A DNA stretch of 6,144 nucleotides from Deltaproteobacteria bacterium (GCA_026388915.1 JAPLIW010000865.1:1-6144); one strand, 5' to 3'. Shown: positions 1 through 6,007, counted from the stretch's first letter. The notes: a model not told the origin generated them from the sequence alone. A program made the numbers and translations.

Positions 1-1
1 G

Positions 2-733
2 ATGCAAAACGACGGGTCACCCTATCTCCGGATGGCCGACGCTACCTATCTCATCGGGATGACGGGGCTCAACGAACTCGTCCAGATCCGCAAGGGGAAA
101 CCATTGCACGAGTCGGACGAGGCCCTGGCCTTCGGCCTTTCGCTTATTGGCCACATGAAGGAAGAGGTCGAGAAACTCTGCGATATCCATGGGATGAAAT
201 TCGTCTTGGAGCAAACCCCCGCGGAGACCACCGCCTACCGTTTCGCCCGTCTCGACCTGAAGCACTTCTCCCCCCTGCCGGGCCGTTACGTTCGGGGCGA
301 TCTCGTCAAGGGGGAGATCTATTACACGAACGCCACCCACCTCCATCCGGCAGCGCCTGTCGATCCACTGACCCGGGTGAGGATGGAGGGCTTCTTCCAC
401 CCCTTCTTCCGGGCGGGGGCCGTCACCCACATCGAACTGGGGGCCGCCGAGCCCCCGGCGGGCGTCCTGGCCGCCTTGGTCGTCCGGGCGTTTCGCGAGA
501 CCCAGAGCAACCAGATCGTCTTTTCCCCTGAGTTCACCTCCTGCGACCGCTGCGGCGCCACCCTGCGGGGGCTCCTCGAAAAATGCCGGCATTGCGGTTC
601 CGAAGAGGTGGATGGCCTTGCCCGGATCACCCAGTATTACAGCCGGGTCTCCGGCTGGAACCGGGGGAAGCGCGCCGAACTCCGCGACCGGAACCGCAAC
701 CGGGACGACTTCCCCGTCTATTCCATTCCTTGA
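2..733 (+). CDS. nrdD: Anaerobic ribonucleoside-triphosphate reductase, C-terminal part (5' end outside window)
   Basis: Class III ribonucleotide reductase reduces ribonucleotides to deoxyribonucleotides without oxygen; in the known enzymes a C-terminal glycyl radical is installed by the radical-SAM activase NrdG. Only the last 243 codons are visible, and the ATG at base 2 is probably internal because the family is some 600-700 residues or longer. Numbering from that Met, the segment EQTPAETTAYRFARLD (70-85), YYTNATHLHP (107-116) and FFHPFFRAGAVTHIELG (131-147) match the family core. A CxxC-x10-CxxC zinc site follows (C181, C184, C195, C198), then RITQYYSRVSGWNRGKRAEL near the C-terminus. That last part aligns with the usual R-[IV]-[TV]-G-Y radical loop, but the expected glycine is Q211 (CAG, 632-634). 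G218 in SGWN is the only nearby glycine. The stop is TGA at 731-733. Base composition is clearly more GC-rich than the rest of the window. The family call is secure; whether this copy is a glycyl-radical enzyme is uncertain. Confidence 0.92.
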   Translation: MQNDGSPYLRMADATYLIGMTGLNELVQIRKGKPLHESDEALAFGLSLIGHMKEEVEKLCDIHGMKFVLEQTPAETTAYRFARLDLKHFSPLPGRYVRGDLVKGEIYYTNATHLHPAAPVDPLTRVRMEGFFHPFFRAGAVTHIELGAAEPPAGVLAALVVRAFRETQSNQIVFSPEFTSCDRCGATLRGLLEKCRHCGSEEVDGLARITQYYSRVSGWNRGKRAELRDRNRNRDDFPVYSIP

Positions 734-774
734 GTCCTTTTGTAGTTCCTGAGGGGAATGTCTATTTTTGATTT

Positions 775-844
775 GAGGAGGGATTCCATCATGGTCCGAC
801 TGATCTCTTGCCTTCAACAAAGAAACGGTTTTGCGGAATGGTGA
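775..844 (+). pseudogene. Shine-Dalgarno plus ATG opening a 17-codon frame; possible remnant of a gene after nrdD
   Basis: A strong ribosome binding site (GAGGAGGG, 775-782) lies 8 bases before ATG at 791, the layout of a genuine gene start about 57 bases after the nrdD stop. The frame encodes only MVRLISCLQQRNGFAEW and ends at TGA 842-844. In many genomes the next gene is nrdG, but this peptide shows no CxxxCxxC radical-SAM motif and is not recognised as an NrdG N-terminus. The other two frames do not continue it convincingly. It may be the stump of a gene cut by a rearrangement, a short leader peptide, or chance. The base composition drops in GC at about this place, which fits a junction. 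Confidence 0.3.
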
Positions 845-990
845 TACCTAAGAATTATTGGTTGAAATGTGGATAGCAAGGAAAGCAGAACCACGTTCTC
901 CTACCATTCTTGTAATGGTCCATTTCTGTATAGTCCACTTTAATTGATCTTGCTCACAACATTGCGTCTGTAGCGGCTCCTGGCACCGCG
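845..990. other. AT-rich spacer between convergent genes, no clear terminator
   Basis: This spacer separates the nrdD side (+) from the end of the five-gene operon (-). It carries one small perfect inverted repeat, ACCATT and AATGGT at 903-908 and 914-919 with a 5-base loop. That repeat lacks a T-run on either side, so it is a poor intrinsic terminator. No convincing ORF, RNA gene or longer repeat was seen. Confidence 0.5.
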
Positions 991-1785
991 TCATTTCATG
1001 TCCCACTTGAGGAAAGCATAGGGCGCAAACTCCATCGTCCCTACCTCTGCAATGACTTTTCCCCCCAGCATAGAGTTGTCACCTCTGGTATACATGGCAC
1101 CCAACATTTTGACGACTTCAACCTCCGCCCATGGATCGTAATCTGACGGTTTAAAAATAATCTCGGCTTCCCCAAACTGCATTTCTTTAGGTCTTAACAC
1201 AGTTTCCTGTTTCACCAGCCGGGGGTTATAATCAAACGAGCCGCCTTCCGGCGCAGGAAAGTATTTAAAATTGTATGAAATCGCCTTAATCGACCCGTCT
1301 TCACCCGTGGCAGCGGCTGTGAGAATATCCTGGGCGGCTGGGTCATTAAACTTGCCGGTGATATTGGCGCGAACTTCCATAAAGCGGGTCCCGCGTCGCT
1401 CGGTCCATCCCTCCACGGTATCACCGTCCTTCTTGTAATAAATATCCGCCATTTTTTTCGGAAAACCGAAAACCTCCCGTCCGCCAGCCATGGCGATATC
1501 ATTTGTGACCGGCATGGCAAGGCAGTACCCTCCTTCCTCGCCATTGAATACCGCGCGAATAAATAACGCGCTTTCCCTGTAGGTCACGTCAAAATTGGTA
1601 CTGGGATAAAAGGCGACAAAGGCCATTGCAATGGGATGAGTTGCGGTTTTGAGTGGCGGCGGCAGGAGTTTGGCAATGATTTCTGGTTTGGTTTCCCAGA
1701 AAACGGTGAGCATTTCCGCATCATAAAAATCCGCTGATGTCCGGGTGTTTGCCATGATCTGTTCAAATGTTTTTACAAATCCCAT
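991..1785 (-). CDS. Acetoacetate decarboxylase superfamily protein (ADC-like)
   Basis: A 264-residue protein of the acetoacetate decarboxylase superfamily, somewhat longer than the 244-residue clostridial enzyme as I recall it. Classical ADC decarboxylates acetoacetate to acetone and CO2 through a Schiff base on the first Lys of a PKK motif. Here GGREVFGFPKKMADI (101-115) gives the equivalent K110-K111, and E71 in YRES lines up with Glu76 of the clostridial enzyme. In an ungapped comparison the other active-site acid (Glu61 there) falls on Phe56. The Schiff-base lysine is therefore kept while the pocket differs, and the substrate need not be acetoacetate. Relatives include enzymes acting as decarboxylases, aldolase-dehydratases or hydrolases. 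No signal peptide is seen, so it is probably cytoplasmic. GGAGG at 1792-1796 lies 6 bases before the ATG and fixes the start. It is the last gene of the operon, 181 bases after the DUF362 gene. Family is confident; reaction is unknown. Confidence 0.86.
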   Translation of the reverse strand: MGFVKTFEQIMANTRTSADFYDAEMLTVFWETKPEIIAKLLPPPLKTATHPIAMAFVAFYPSTNFDVTYRESALFIRAVFNGEEGGYCLAMPVTNDIAMAGGREVFGFPKKMADIYYKKDGDTVEGWTERRGTRFMEVRANITGKFNDPAAQDILTAAATGEDGSIKAISYNFKYFPAPEGGSFDYNPRLVKQETVLRPKEMQFGEAEIIFKPSDYDPWAEVEVVKMLGAMYTRGDNSMLGGKVIAEVGTMEFAPYAFLKWDMK

Positions 1786-1877
1786 TTTCTACCTCCTATT
1801 CTTGACAAGTTGACTGTTACCAATTCATATTCTTCGGCTGACTTTGTTTTAATGGTGACCGGGCAAGAAGATCCATA

Positions 1878-1944
1878 GAGTTCCCAATCGAAACTCTCAC
1901 GTTGGACGACACGCCAAAGCCATGGCGGTCTGTGCGCGTCGTCC
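1878..1944 (-). other. Two tandem hairpins in the mRNA between the DUF362 and ADC-like genes
   Basis: Read as operon mRNA, arms 1934-1944 and 1904-1914 form an 11-bp stem (GGACGACGCGC with GCGUGUCGUCC, one G-U pair) around a 19-base loop. Seven bases after the binding arm, 1890-1896 and 1878-1884 form a 7-bp stem (GAGUUUC with GGAACUC, one G-U pair) and a 5-base loop. On the opposite strand both wobble pairs become A-C mismatches, so the fold belongs to the operon transcript. No U-tract follows, so these are not canonical terminators. A role in mRNA processing, stability or partial termination before the ADC-like gene is inference. Confidence 0.5.
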
Positions 1945-1966
1945 TGGGAGTATTGAATAGGCTTGA

Positions 1967-4366
1967 CTATGCCCCGATCCGGTCCCATATCTCCTTGCCG
2001 CCGCTGAAACATGCCGTGTAGACTTTCGCCGGATCCGTCGTCGCCTCGATATTCGGGACCGGAACTCCGTTTACACTTTCGAAACCGTGTGGCACATAGA
2101 GGGTAAAATCGAGAGGCTTGACTTTGCCACCTGCGACATCTGAGACATATCGTGTGATCCCGTCCGGATCGGGTTTTCTCCGGATTTTGCCGGCGTACTG
2201 ACCGCCGTTTCGGCTCAGATCAGCATAGAAAAGGACTGCCCCATACAGGCTGGGGAAACCAAGCTTGTTCGGAAACTCCCTCCCGTACAAGCTGGTGGCG
2301 GTGAAGAAGTACGATGCAAGCTGAAAACTCGGCCACTTTCCTTTCCCGAAGGTTAGATCAGGCAGGAATGGATCGGGCATCTCCATCGCGGCCTGCGTTA
2401 TTTGCAAGGCCGCCACGCAAGCCGGTCCATAAAAGAATTCTTTGAAGAGTCCATGCCCTTTGGGATTCAAGAGAGGATTGCTCAACCTAGACATCGTCGT
2501 CTGTTGGTAGAAAAGACCCTTGAGATGCCCCAATGGATCATTACCGATTAGCGAGACGTATTCACCTCCATGGCTCAAGGCCAATCCCCAAATCCCTTTT
2601 TCCCCATATTCTTCATAGGTAATGATCCCGTCTCCGTCCTCATCGAAGGCTTCCAGGAATTCCTTTTTCAAAGAAGATCCGGTGAGTGTATCGACGGCGT
2701 CGAAGTAACTGAAAGCGGTCTTCTGGAGGTCCCACGGAAATTTAAATACATCGAAATACAGAGTGCTCGTGATCACGTCCGAGAAGACTCCGGCGTGCAC
2801 TGCCCCGAGATGGCCATGGATTGAAACCATGGATGAATCCGATATTGCGTCACGTCCCACCACATAGTACTTCCTCTTCCCCAAACCCCTCTTTTCGGCT
2901 GTCCCGAAGGACCTGTCCCGAGAGATGCAGCAATCGAAGTCGAGTCCGGTGACGATGTTCTTGCCCTCGACGACGGCAATGGGGACAACCTGAGGAAAAT
3001 GTCCCCCCGTTCCGTCATCCATGTCCACGGCAAGAGCATCCTTCAGGGGGACATTGCTGAACATGTACCGCGCCGAAAGCAGATCCGTGGCTACCGGGTC
3101 CAGACCTACGAAAACAATGCCCTCGGGATACTTTTTCCCTAATCCGATACCCTGGTGGTCAAGGTTTATCGCCTCGATGCCGTCAACCACGTGGATCATG
3201 AAGATATCCTGATCGATGACAGCCCTGATGATGTCGATCATAGTAGCCGTGAGGCCTCCGGTTTTTTTCACGATATAGCAGCCATCCTGGTCCTGCTTGG
3301 GCACCCCTGTATCGTGGTCTATCTCCGAAACCCAGACCTGATGTGGAATGCCTGCCTTAATCCCGGGTATACGGGTATGAGGCGTGCTGTAATCCCAAGT
3401 ATAATCGCCTGATTTTGAAAACTGCATGGGATAGAGCCCGATGCCCAGGTTCTTGATGACATTGGTGAAGATCGCTATTGCATGAACCTTGAACTTGGGC
3501 ACATTAATGAGGATGCAGCCCGGATAGGCCTTTCTATCGGCGGGATCATCAGGATTTCCACCCACGATGGCCTTGTGAAGGGTGATGGACTTGTAATTGA
3601 CACCGTCCTTCACCGGGATCTCACGACCCTTGCTGGGGTCATCGAAGATCCTATTCAGGTCATAGACCATTAATCTGTCTTTGGCCAGACCGGGAGGAAT
3701 GTACGTTCCCATGGTACTTTCCTCGTAGCCCCGCATCGGATCTTCGGTTGCACCTGGTCCAAGGGATTCGGAAAGGTACTTCCGGGCAAAATAGAAACCC
3801 CAGCCGCCATAGAAATTTCCTGATTTTCCTTCCATGGTAGCTTCCACGGTTATGGGTTTGCCGCCGGGATTCAACATGGAATAGAGACCCGCTGAAGCCG
3901 GCATCATCGTAGCGGCCTCACCGACGGTCATCTGGTAGTAGCTGACGCCCGCTTTTTCGTGAAACCACCGCATCAATGCCGCGATGAACGACCACTCCGT
4001 ACACGCGGTACTGCCTACATCGGGGCCATGCGTCTGGGGATCTATGTTTTGGATATTGACGAGGTTGGGCTTGAAGAGAAGTTTCTGCCCCTTGGCGAGT
4101 CGCAACTTGATCTCCTGACCGAAACCCGTTTCTGCCTCTAAGGACGCTAAAGCGAGATCGAGGCCCTCGTATGTGTAATCGATCTTCTTCTTGATCGCCT
4201 CCCATGCCGCTTCTTTGCCTTCGTTGATGTACTCCTGGAGAAGAAGTCCTATGTTGGCATACGATTTCTCCGCATCCATCCGGACGACGCCCACGGGTGA
4301 TCCCGCGGAATCCGTCTCCTGCCGTCCAATGGGCGACTCTACCTGCAAAACCTTGGATCTTAACAT
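1967..4366 (-). CDS. Long DUF362 (PF04015-type) protein with an EF-hand insertion
   Basis: A 799-residue protein whose first 450 residues or so carry DUF362 hallmarks: LLFKPNLVN (96-104), PGCILINVPKFKVHAIAIF (282-300) followed by KNLGIG, and VDGIEAINLDHQGIGLG (394-410) leading to FVGLDPVATDLLSARY (419-434). DUF362 proteins are widespread in anaerobes. Their biochemical role is poorly defined and some are fused to 4Fe-4S ferredoxin domains; no such cysteine cluster is seen here. Residues from about 480 onward are not recognised, except for a textbook EF-hand calcium loop, DEDGDGIITYEE (575-586), with D575, D577, D579, T583 and E586 as ligands. That loop suggests calcium binding, as structure or sensor. 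No signal peptide or membrane segment is evident. The ATG at 4366 is preferred to one 16 codons upstream because AAAGGAGG (GGAGG at 4373-4377) lies 6 bases before it. It is fourth in the operon. The domain call is good; function is unknown. Confidence 0.86.
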   Translation of the reverse strand: MLRSKVLQVESPIGRQETDSAGSPVGVVRMDAEKSYANIGLLLQEYINEGKEAAWEAIKKKIDYTYEGLDLALASLEAETGFGQEIKLRLAKGQKLLFKPNLVNIQNIDPQTHGPDVGSTACTEWSFIAALMRWFHEKAGVSYYQMTVGEAATMMPASAGLYSMLNPGGKPITVEATMEGKSGNFYGGWGFYFARKYLSESLGPGATEDPMRGYEESTMGTYIPPGLAKDRLMVYDLNRIFDDPSKGREIPVKDGVNYKSITLHKAIVGGNPDDPADRKAYPGCILINVPKFKVHAIAIFTNVIKNLGIGLYPMQFSKSGDYTWDYSTPHTRIPGIKAGIPHQVWVSEIDHDTGVPKQDQDGCYIVKKTGGLTATMIDIIRAVIDQDIFMIHVVDGIEAINLDHQGIGLGKKYPEGIVFVGLDPVATDLLSARYMFSNVPLKDALAVDMDDGTGGHFPQVVPIAVVEGKNIVTGLDFDCCISRDRSFGTAEKRGLGKRKYYVVGRDAISDSSMVSIHGHLGAVHAGVFSDVITSTLYFDVFKFPWDLQKTAFSYFDAVDTLTGSSLKKEFLEAFDEDGDGIITYEEYGEKGIWGLALSHGGEYVSLIGNDPLGHLKGLFYQQTTMSRLSNPLLNPKGHGLFKEFFYGPACVAALQITQAAMEMPDPFLPDLTFGKGKWPSFQLASYFFTATSLYGREFPNKLGFPSLYGAVLFYADLSRNGGQYAGKIRRKPDPDGITRYVSDVAGGKVKPLDFTLYVPHGFESVNGVPVPNIEATTDPAKVYTACFSGGKEIWDRIGA

Positions 4367-4372
4367 GGTTGA

Positions 4373-4380
4373 CCTCCTTT
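4373..4380 (-). promoter_or_regulatory. Ribosome binding site that decides the DUF362 start
   Basis: AAAGGAGG on the - strand sits 6 bases before the ATG at 4366. The longer reading frame from 4414 has no comparable site and would place this Shine-Dalgarno inside the coding sequence, so the 799-residue product is chosen over 815. Confidence 0.85.
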
Positions 4381-4413
4381 CGGGCATATTTGAAAAAACT
4401 GGTCCCATCCACA

Positions 4414-4430
4414 ATCCTACAACGCAGGAT
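4414..4430 (-). other. Small hairpin in the leader of the DUF362 gene
   Basis: On the operon strand, AUCCUGC (4424-4430) and GUAGGAU (4414-4420) form a 7-bp stem with a 3-base loop. Its single G-U pair becomes A-C on the opposite strand. A T-run (4395-4400 on the - strand) lies some 13 bases downstream, too far for a standard intrinsic terminator. The rest of the 201-base gap between the tautomerase-like and DUF362 genes shows no ORF of note. A function is not established. Confidence 0.35.
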
Positions 4431-4567
4431 GAGACAGATTCAGCTTCCCGGAGAATCGCCTGGGACTCTTCGCTCTCCAGGGCAATAGGATTGAGTCGAG
4501 TGGCATGGTCTCCTTGGCGTTGAGATAGAGATTGCCACGTCCCGATTCAGAATCTGAAGATTTATGC

Positions 4568-4798
4568 CTATCCGCCCAATACGGCCTTGAGTAGTTCCGG
4601 AGTAACAGCAACACCGCCGATGCCAAAACTCCCGAAGTCGACCTCCTCAATAATGCACCATGTATGCGGCTGAAGTTTCTCCTTCGGGGCTGGACGAGCC
4701 TCAATTTCTGCGACAACATCCGTGACCCATGCAATCATCTCCTTCTTCTTCTCATCAGACAGGGTGCTTTTCAGGACTTTAATGTTGATGAATGGCAT
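4568..4798 (-). CDS. 4-oxalocrotonate tautomerase-like small protein
   Basis: A 76-residue protein starting MPFINIKVL, so that after Met removal an N-terminal proline would be exposed; this is the catalytic base of the tautomerase superfamily. The C-terminal half contains SFGIGG (56-61), equivalent to HFGIGG with Phe50 in 4-OT. The usual pattern of strand, helix, strand and GIGG turn is visible and the length is typical. However, the two arginines that bind the dicarboxylate in classical 4-OT (Arg11 and Arg39) are not seen: the first falls in a KSTLSDEKK stretch and the second aligns with Trp in PHTWCIIEE. It probably does not use the 4-OT substrate. It may tautomerise another keto/enol compound or bind one without catalysis. 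It is presumably cytoplasmic and oligomeric. GGAG at 4807-4810 lies 8 bases before the start. It is third in the operon, 89 bases after the cupin and 201 before the DUF362 gene. Confidence 0.8.
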   Translation of the reverse strand: MPFINIKVLKSTLSDEKKKEMIAWVTDVVAEIEARPAPKEKLQPHTWCIIEEVDFGSFGIGGVAVTPELLKAVLGG

Positions 4799-4887
4799 GG
4801 CTATTTCTCCTTTCTTTTATTGGTTTGGCCGCTATAATTAGCTGCACGCCCACCGCGCCTTGATTGATTTCACACGGCAGGTTTCCC

Positions 4888-5355
4888 TTATTCGTCGATC
4901 ATGACCCGGTCGTTGCCACCTTTCGGCTGTGGAGGTGCAAAAATTGAAATATAAGAAAATTCTCCTCCGCCTGTTGCACGTGTAGCGTGCGCCACGCCAC
5001 GTGGACAGACATGCAAGTCACCGGCTTTAACTGGGGTCCATTTGCCATTGATATACATTTCACCAGCGCCTTTATGAACAAAGATAATTTCATCGACGCT
5101 GGTATGAATGTGCCTGCCAATGCCTTTAGGATCCTTGTTTGTGGTGAGTGCCACGGAATTACGTGGTGATTCAAAGACCTTATCACTACGGCCCGTTCCC
5201 TCTTTTATAGGATGGGTAGCAAACCATTCGTCAAGACCAATGATCACGGCTTGATCAGGGGTTGAATCGATAAGGTGCTTCGCCATAGGAGCCGCAGATA
5301 CTTGTCCGCAGAAAAGGCAGAAAAGTATTGATCCAACAACTAAAATCGTTCTCAT
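4888..5355 (-). CDS. Exported single-domain cupin (Cupin_2 type)
   Basis: A 155-residue protein with both cupin motifs. Motif 1 is HIHTSVDEIIFVHKG (82-96), fitting HxH-x4-E-x6-G. Motif 2 is GDLHVCPRGVAH (112-123), fitting G-x5-PxG-xx-H, with the final Asn of the consensus missing. H82, H84, E89 and H123 form a complete set of metal ligands. The N-terminus, MRTILVVGSILFCLFCGQVSAA, has a short basic start, a hydrophobic core and a VSA-A type cleavage site near residues 21-22. C13 and C16 do not sit in a good lipobox, so a soluble periplasmic protein is the likelier reading. Cupins range from dioxygenases and isomerases to sugar or ligand binders, so the reaction cannot be named. GGAGG at 5364-5368 lies 8 bases before the ATG. 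It is second in the operon and the only member with an export signal. Confidence 0.86.
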   Translation of the reverse strand: MRTILVVGSILFCLFCGQVSAAPMAKHLIDSTPDQAVIIGLDEWFATHPIKEGTGRSDKVFESPRNSVALTTNKDPKGIGRHIHTSVDEIIFVHKGAGEMYINGKWTPVKAGDLHVCPRGVAHATRATGGGEFSYISIFAPPQPKGGNDRVMIDE

Positions 5356-5445
5356 ATGGATAACCTCCTTTGGGGTAATTTGATGAAAGTCATTTTGTTA
5401 AAGTCCAAGACAATAATTACAAGCCAAGCCGGCGGCTTTCCTTCC

Positions 5446-5496
5446 GTAGAGGGGCAGTGCCTCGATCCGATGTCATTGACAGCACCGCCCCCCTAC
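5446..5496 (-). other. 15-bp hairpin in the mRNA between the 98-aa gene and the cupin gene
   Basis: Arms 5482-5496 and 5446-5460 pair over 15 bases around a 21-base loop. As operon mRNA the arms are GUAGGGGGGCGGUGC and GCACUGCCCCUCUAC, giving 13 Watson-Crick and two G-U pairs; on the other strand the same two positions are A-C mismatches. It begins 22 bases after the stop of the 98-aa gene and is not followed by a U-tract, so it is not a classical terminator. Differential stability of the first cistron, RNase processing or partial attenuation are possible roles. A short second repeat, AAGCC and GGCTT, follows it. Confidence 0.6.
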
Positions 5497-5518
5497 ATAA
5501 TTGGTTGAATTTACATAA

Positions 5519-5815
5519 TCACTTGGTCAGGGCTGTTATCATTTCCTCTGTTTGAGTTACTGAAGCAATGGGATGGGTCTTGAAATGGACAAATGGAGCG
5601 AACTTTTGTAGCCCGCTCATAATTTCTACCTCAGTTCCTTCAACGACTGAATATCCGTTAAGTTCGCCAACAAATGCTCCCCAATCCTTGGTTGTGCCGT
5701 TTTTTATATCTTGCTTAACCATTTCCAGTAACACATTAAATCCAGCCATACGCTCTTTTGGATTCACAGGTACTTTCGTCCGGTCAACTTCCCAAAGCAA
5801 TAGATATTTCCCCAT
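5519..5815 (-). CDS. 98-residue alpha/beta protein of unknown function, first gene of the operon
   Basis: A small cytoplasmic protein with no signal peptide or cysteines. The sequence reads as strand (GKYLLLWEV, 2-10), helix (about 19-38), strands (DWGAFVGELNGYSVVEG, 44-60), helix (61-73), strand (FVHFKTHPIASV, 75-86) and a final helix. This order resembles ferredoxin-like dimeric alpha/beta barrel folds such as those of YCII, muconolactone isomerase and DUF3303-type proteins; the fold is inferred from pattern only. It seems similar to small conserved hypotheticals remembered from sulfate-reducing and syntrophic bacteria. The start is fixed by AAGGAGG (GGAGG at 5824-5828) 8 bases before the ATG. 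A 163-base gap with a strong hairpin separates it from the cupin. Such barrels often bind small aromatic or keto compounds, which would suit the other genes, but no catalytic residue can be assigned. Confidence 0.8.
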   Translation of the reverse strand: MGKYLLLWEVDRTKVPVNPKERMAGFNVLLEMVKQDIKNGTTKDWGAFVGELNGYSVVEGTEVEIMSGLQKFAPFVHFKTHPIASVTQTEEMITALTK

Positions 5816-5912
5816 AGTTTATTCCTCCTTTTTATTAAGTCTTACCGTTGGTTGAAGTGCAACAAGCCAATTTCCCAGCTATCTGCAAGCAAAGAATGCT
5901 TTTGTATAGGCG

Positions 5913-5953
5913 AAAGCCAAAGCTTTCTGTCTTTGCTTTTCCGGGTTGGCTTT
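5913..5953 (-). repeat. 8-bp perfect inverted repeat in the operon leader
   Basis: TTGGCTTT at 5946-5953 is the exact reverse complement of AAAGCCAA at 5913-5920, with 25 bases between. It lies between the terminator-like hairpin and the first gene, so a transcript through here would carry this stem. It could be an mRNA structure or a protein binding site. Confidence 0.4.
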
Positions 5954-5962
5954 ATTGAAACT

Positions 5963-6007
5963 AAAAGACAAAAGCCTCCCAAGAGGTTAAGTAACCTCGA
6001 TGGAGGC
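5963..6007 (-). terminator. Terminator-like hairpin with U-rich tail
   Basis: On the - strand GCCTCC (6002-6007) pairs with GGAGGC (5974-5979), and inside it GAGGTT (5993-5998) pairs with AACCTC (5983-5988). The two 6-bp stems are split by a 3x3 internal loop and closed by a 4-base loop. The stem is followed directly by TTTTGTCTTTT. This is a good rho-independent terminator on the operon strand. It either ends a transcript coming from beyond the window or acts as an attenuator in the leader of the five-gene operon. The + strand side has no T-run. Confidence 0.65.

Noticed and set aside
17..820. 267-codon open frame on the - strand opposite nrdD
   Set aside because: Antisense shadow of a GC-rich gene; low-complexity Gly/Pro/Arg content, no family resemblance, and nrdD on the other strand is certain.
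1773..2012. 79-codon frame on the - strand across the DUF362/ADC-like junction
   Set aside because: Starts inside the DUF362 gene out of frame, runs through the ADC-like Shine-Dalgarno and over its start, and has no good ribosome binding site or recognisable family.
3918..4412. 164-codon frame on the - strand inside the DUF362 gene
   Set aside because: Alternative-frame shadow of the DUF362 coding sequence, rich in Arg and Gly, with no own ribosome binding site.
4417..4734. 105-codon frame on the - strand overlapping the tautomerase-like gene
   Set aside because: Begins inside the tautomerase-like gene in another frame; that gene has a clear family signature and start site.
4860..4872. TTGATTGATTT near the tautomerase-like gene as an FNR box
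   Set aside because: Only one half matches TTGAT-N4-ATCAA and the site lies inside the operon.
5857..5872. TTGGCTTGTTGCA on the - strand as a sigma-54 promoter
   Set aside because: The distance between the GG and GC elements is too short for a -24/-12 promoter.
5903..5955. GGCGAAAGCC followed by CCGGGTTGGC, suggestive of a c-di-GMP-I (GEMM) riboswitch
   Set aside because: Only fragments match: the conserved GCAAAGCC context and the spacing between elements are not right on either strand.
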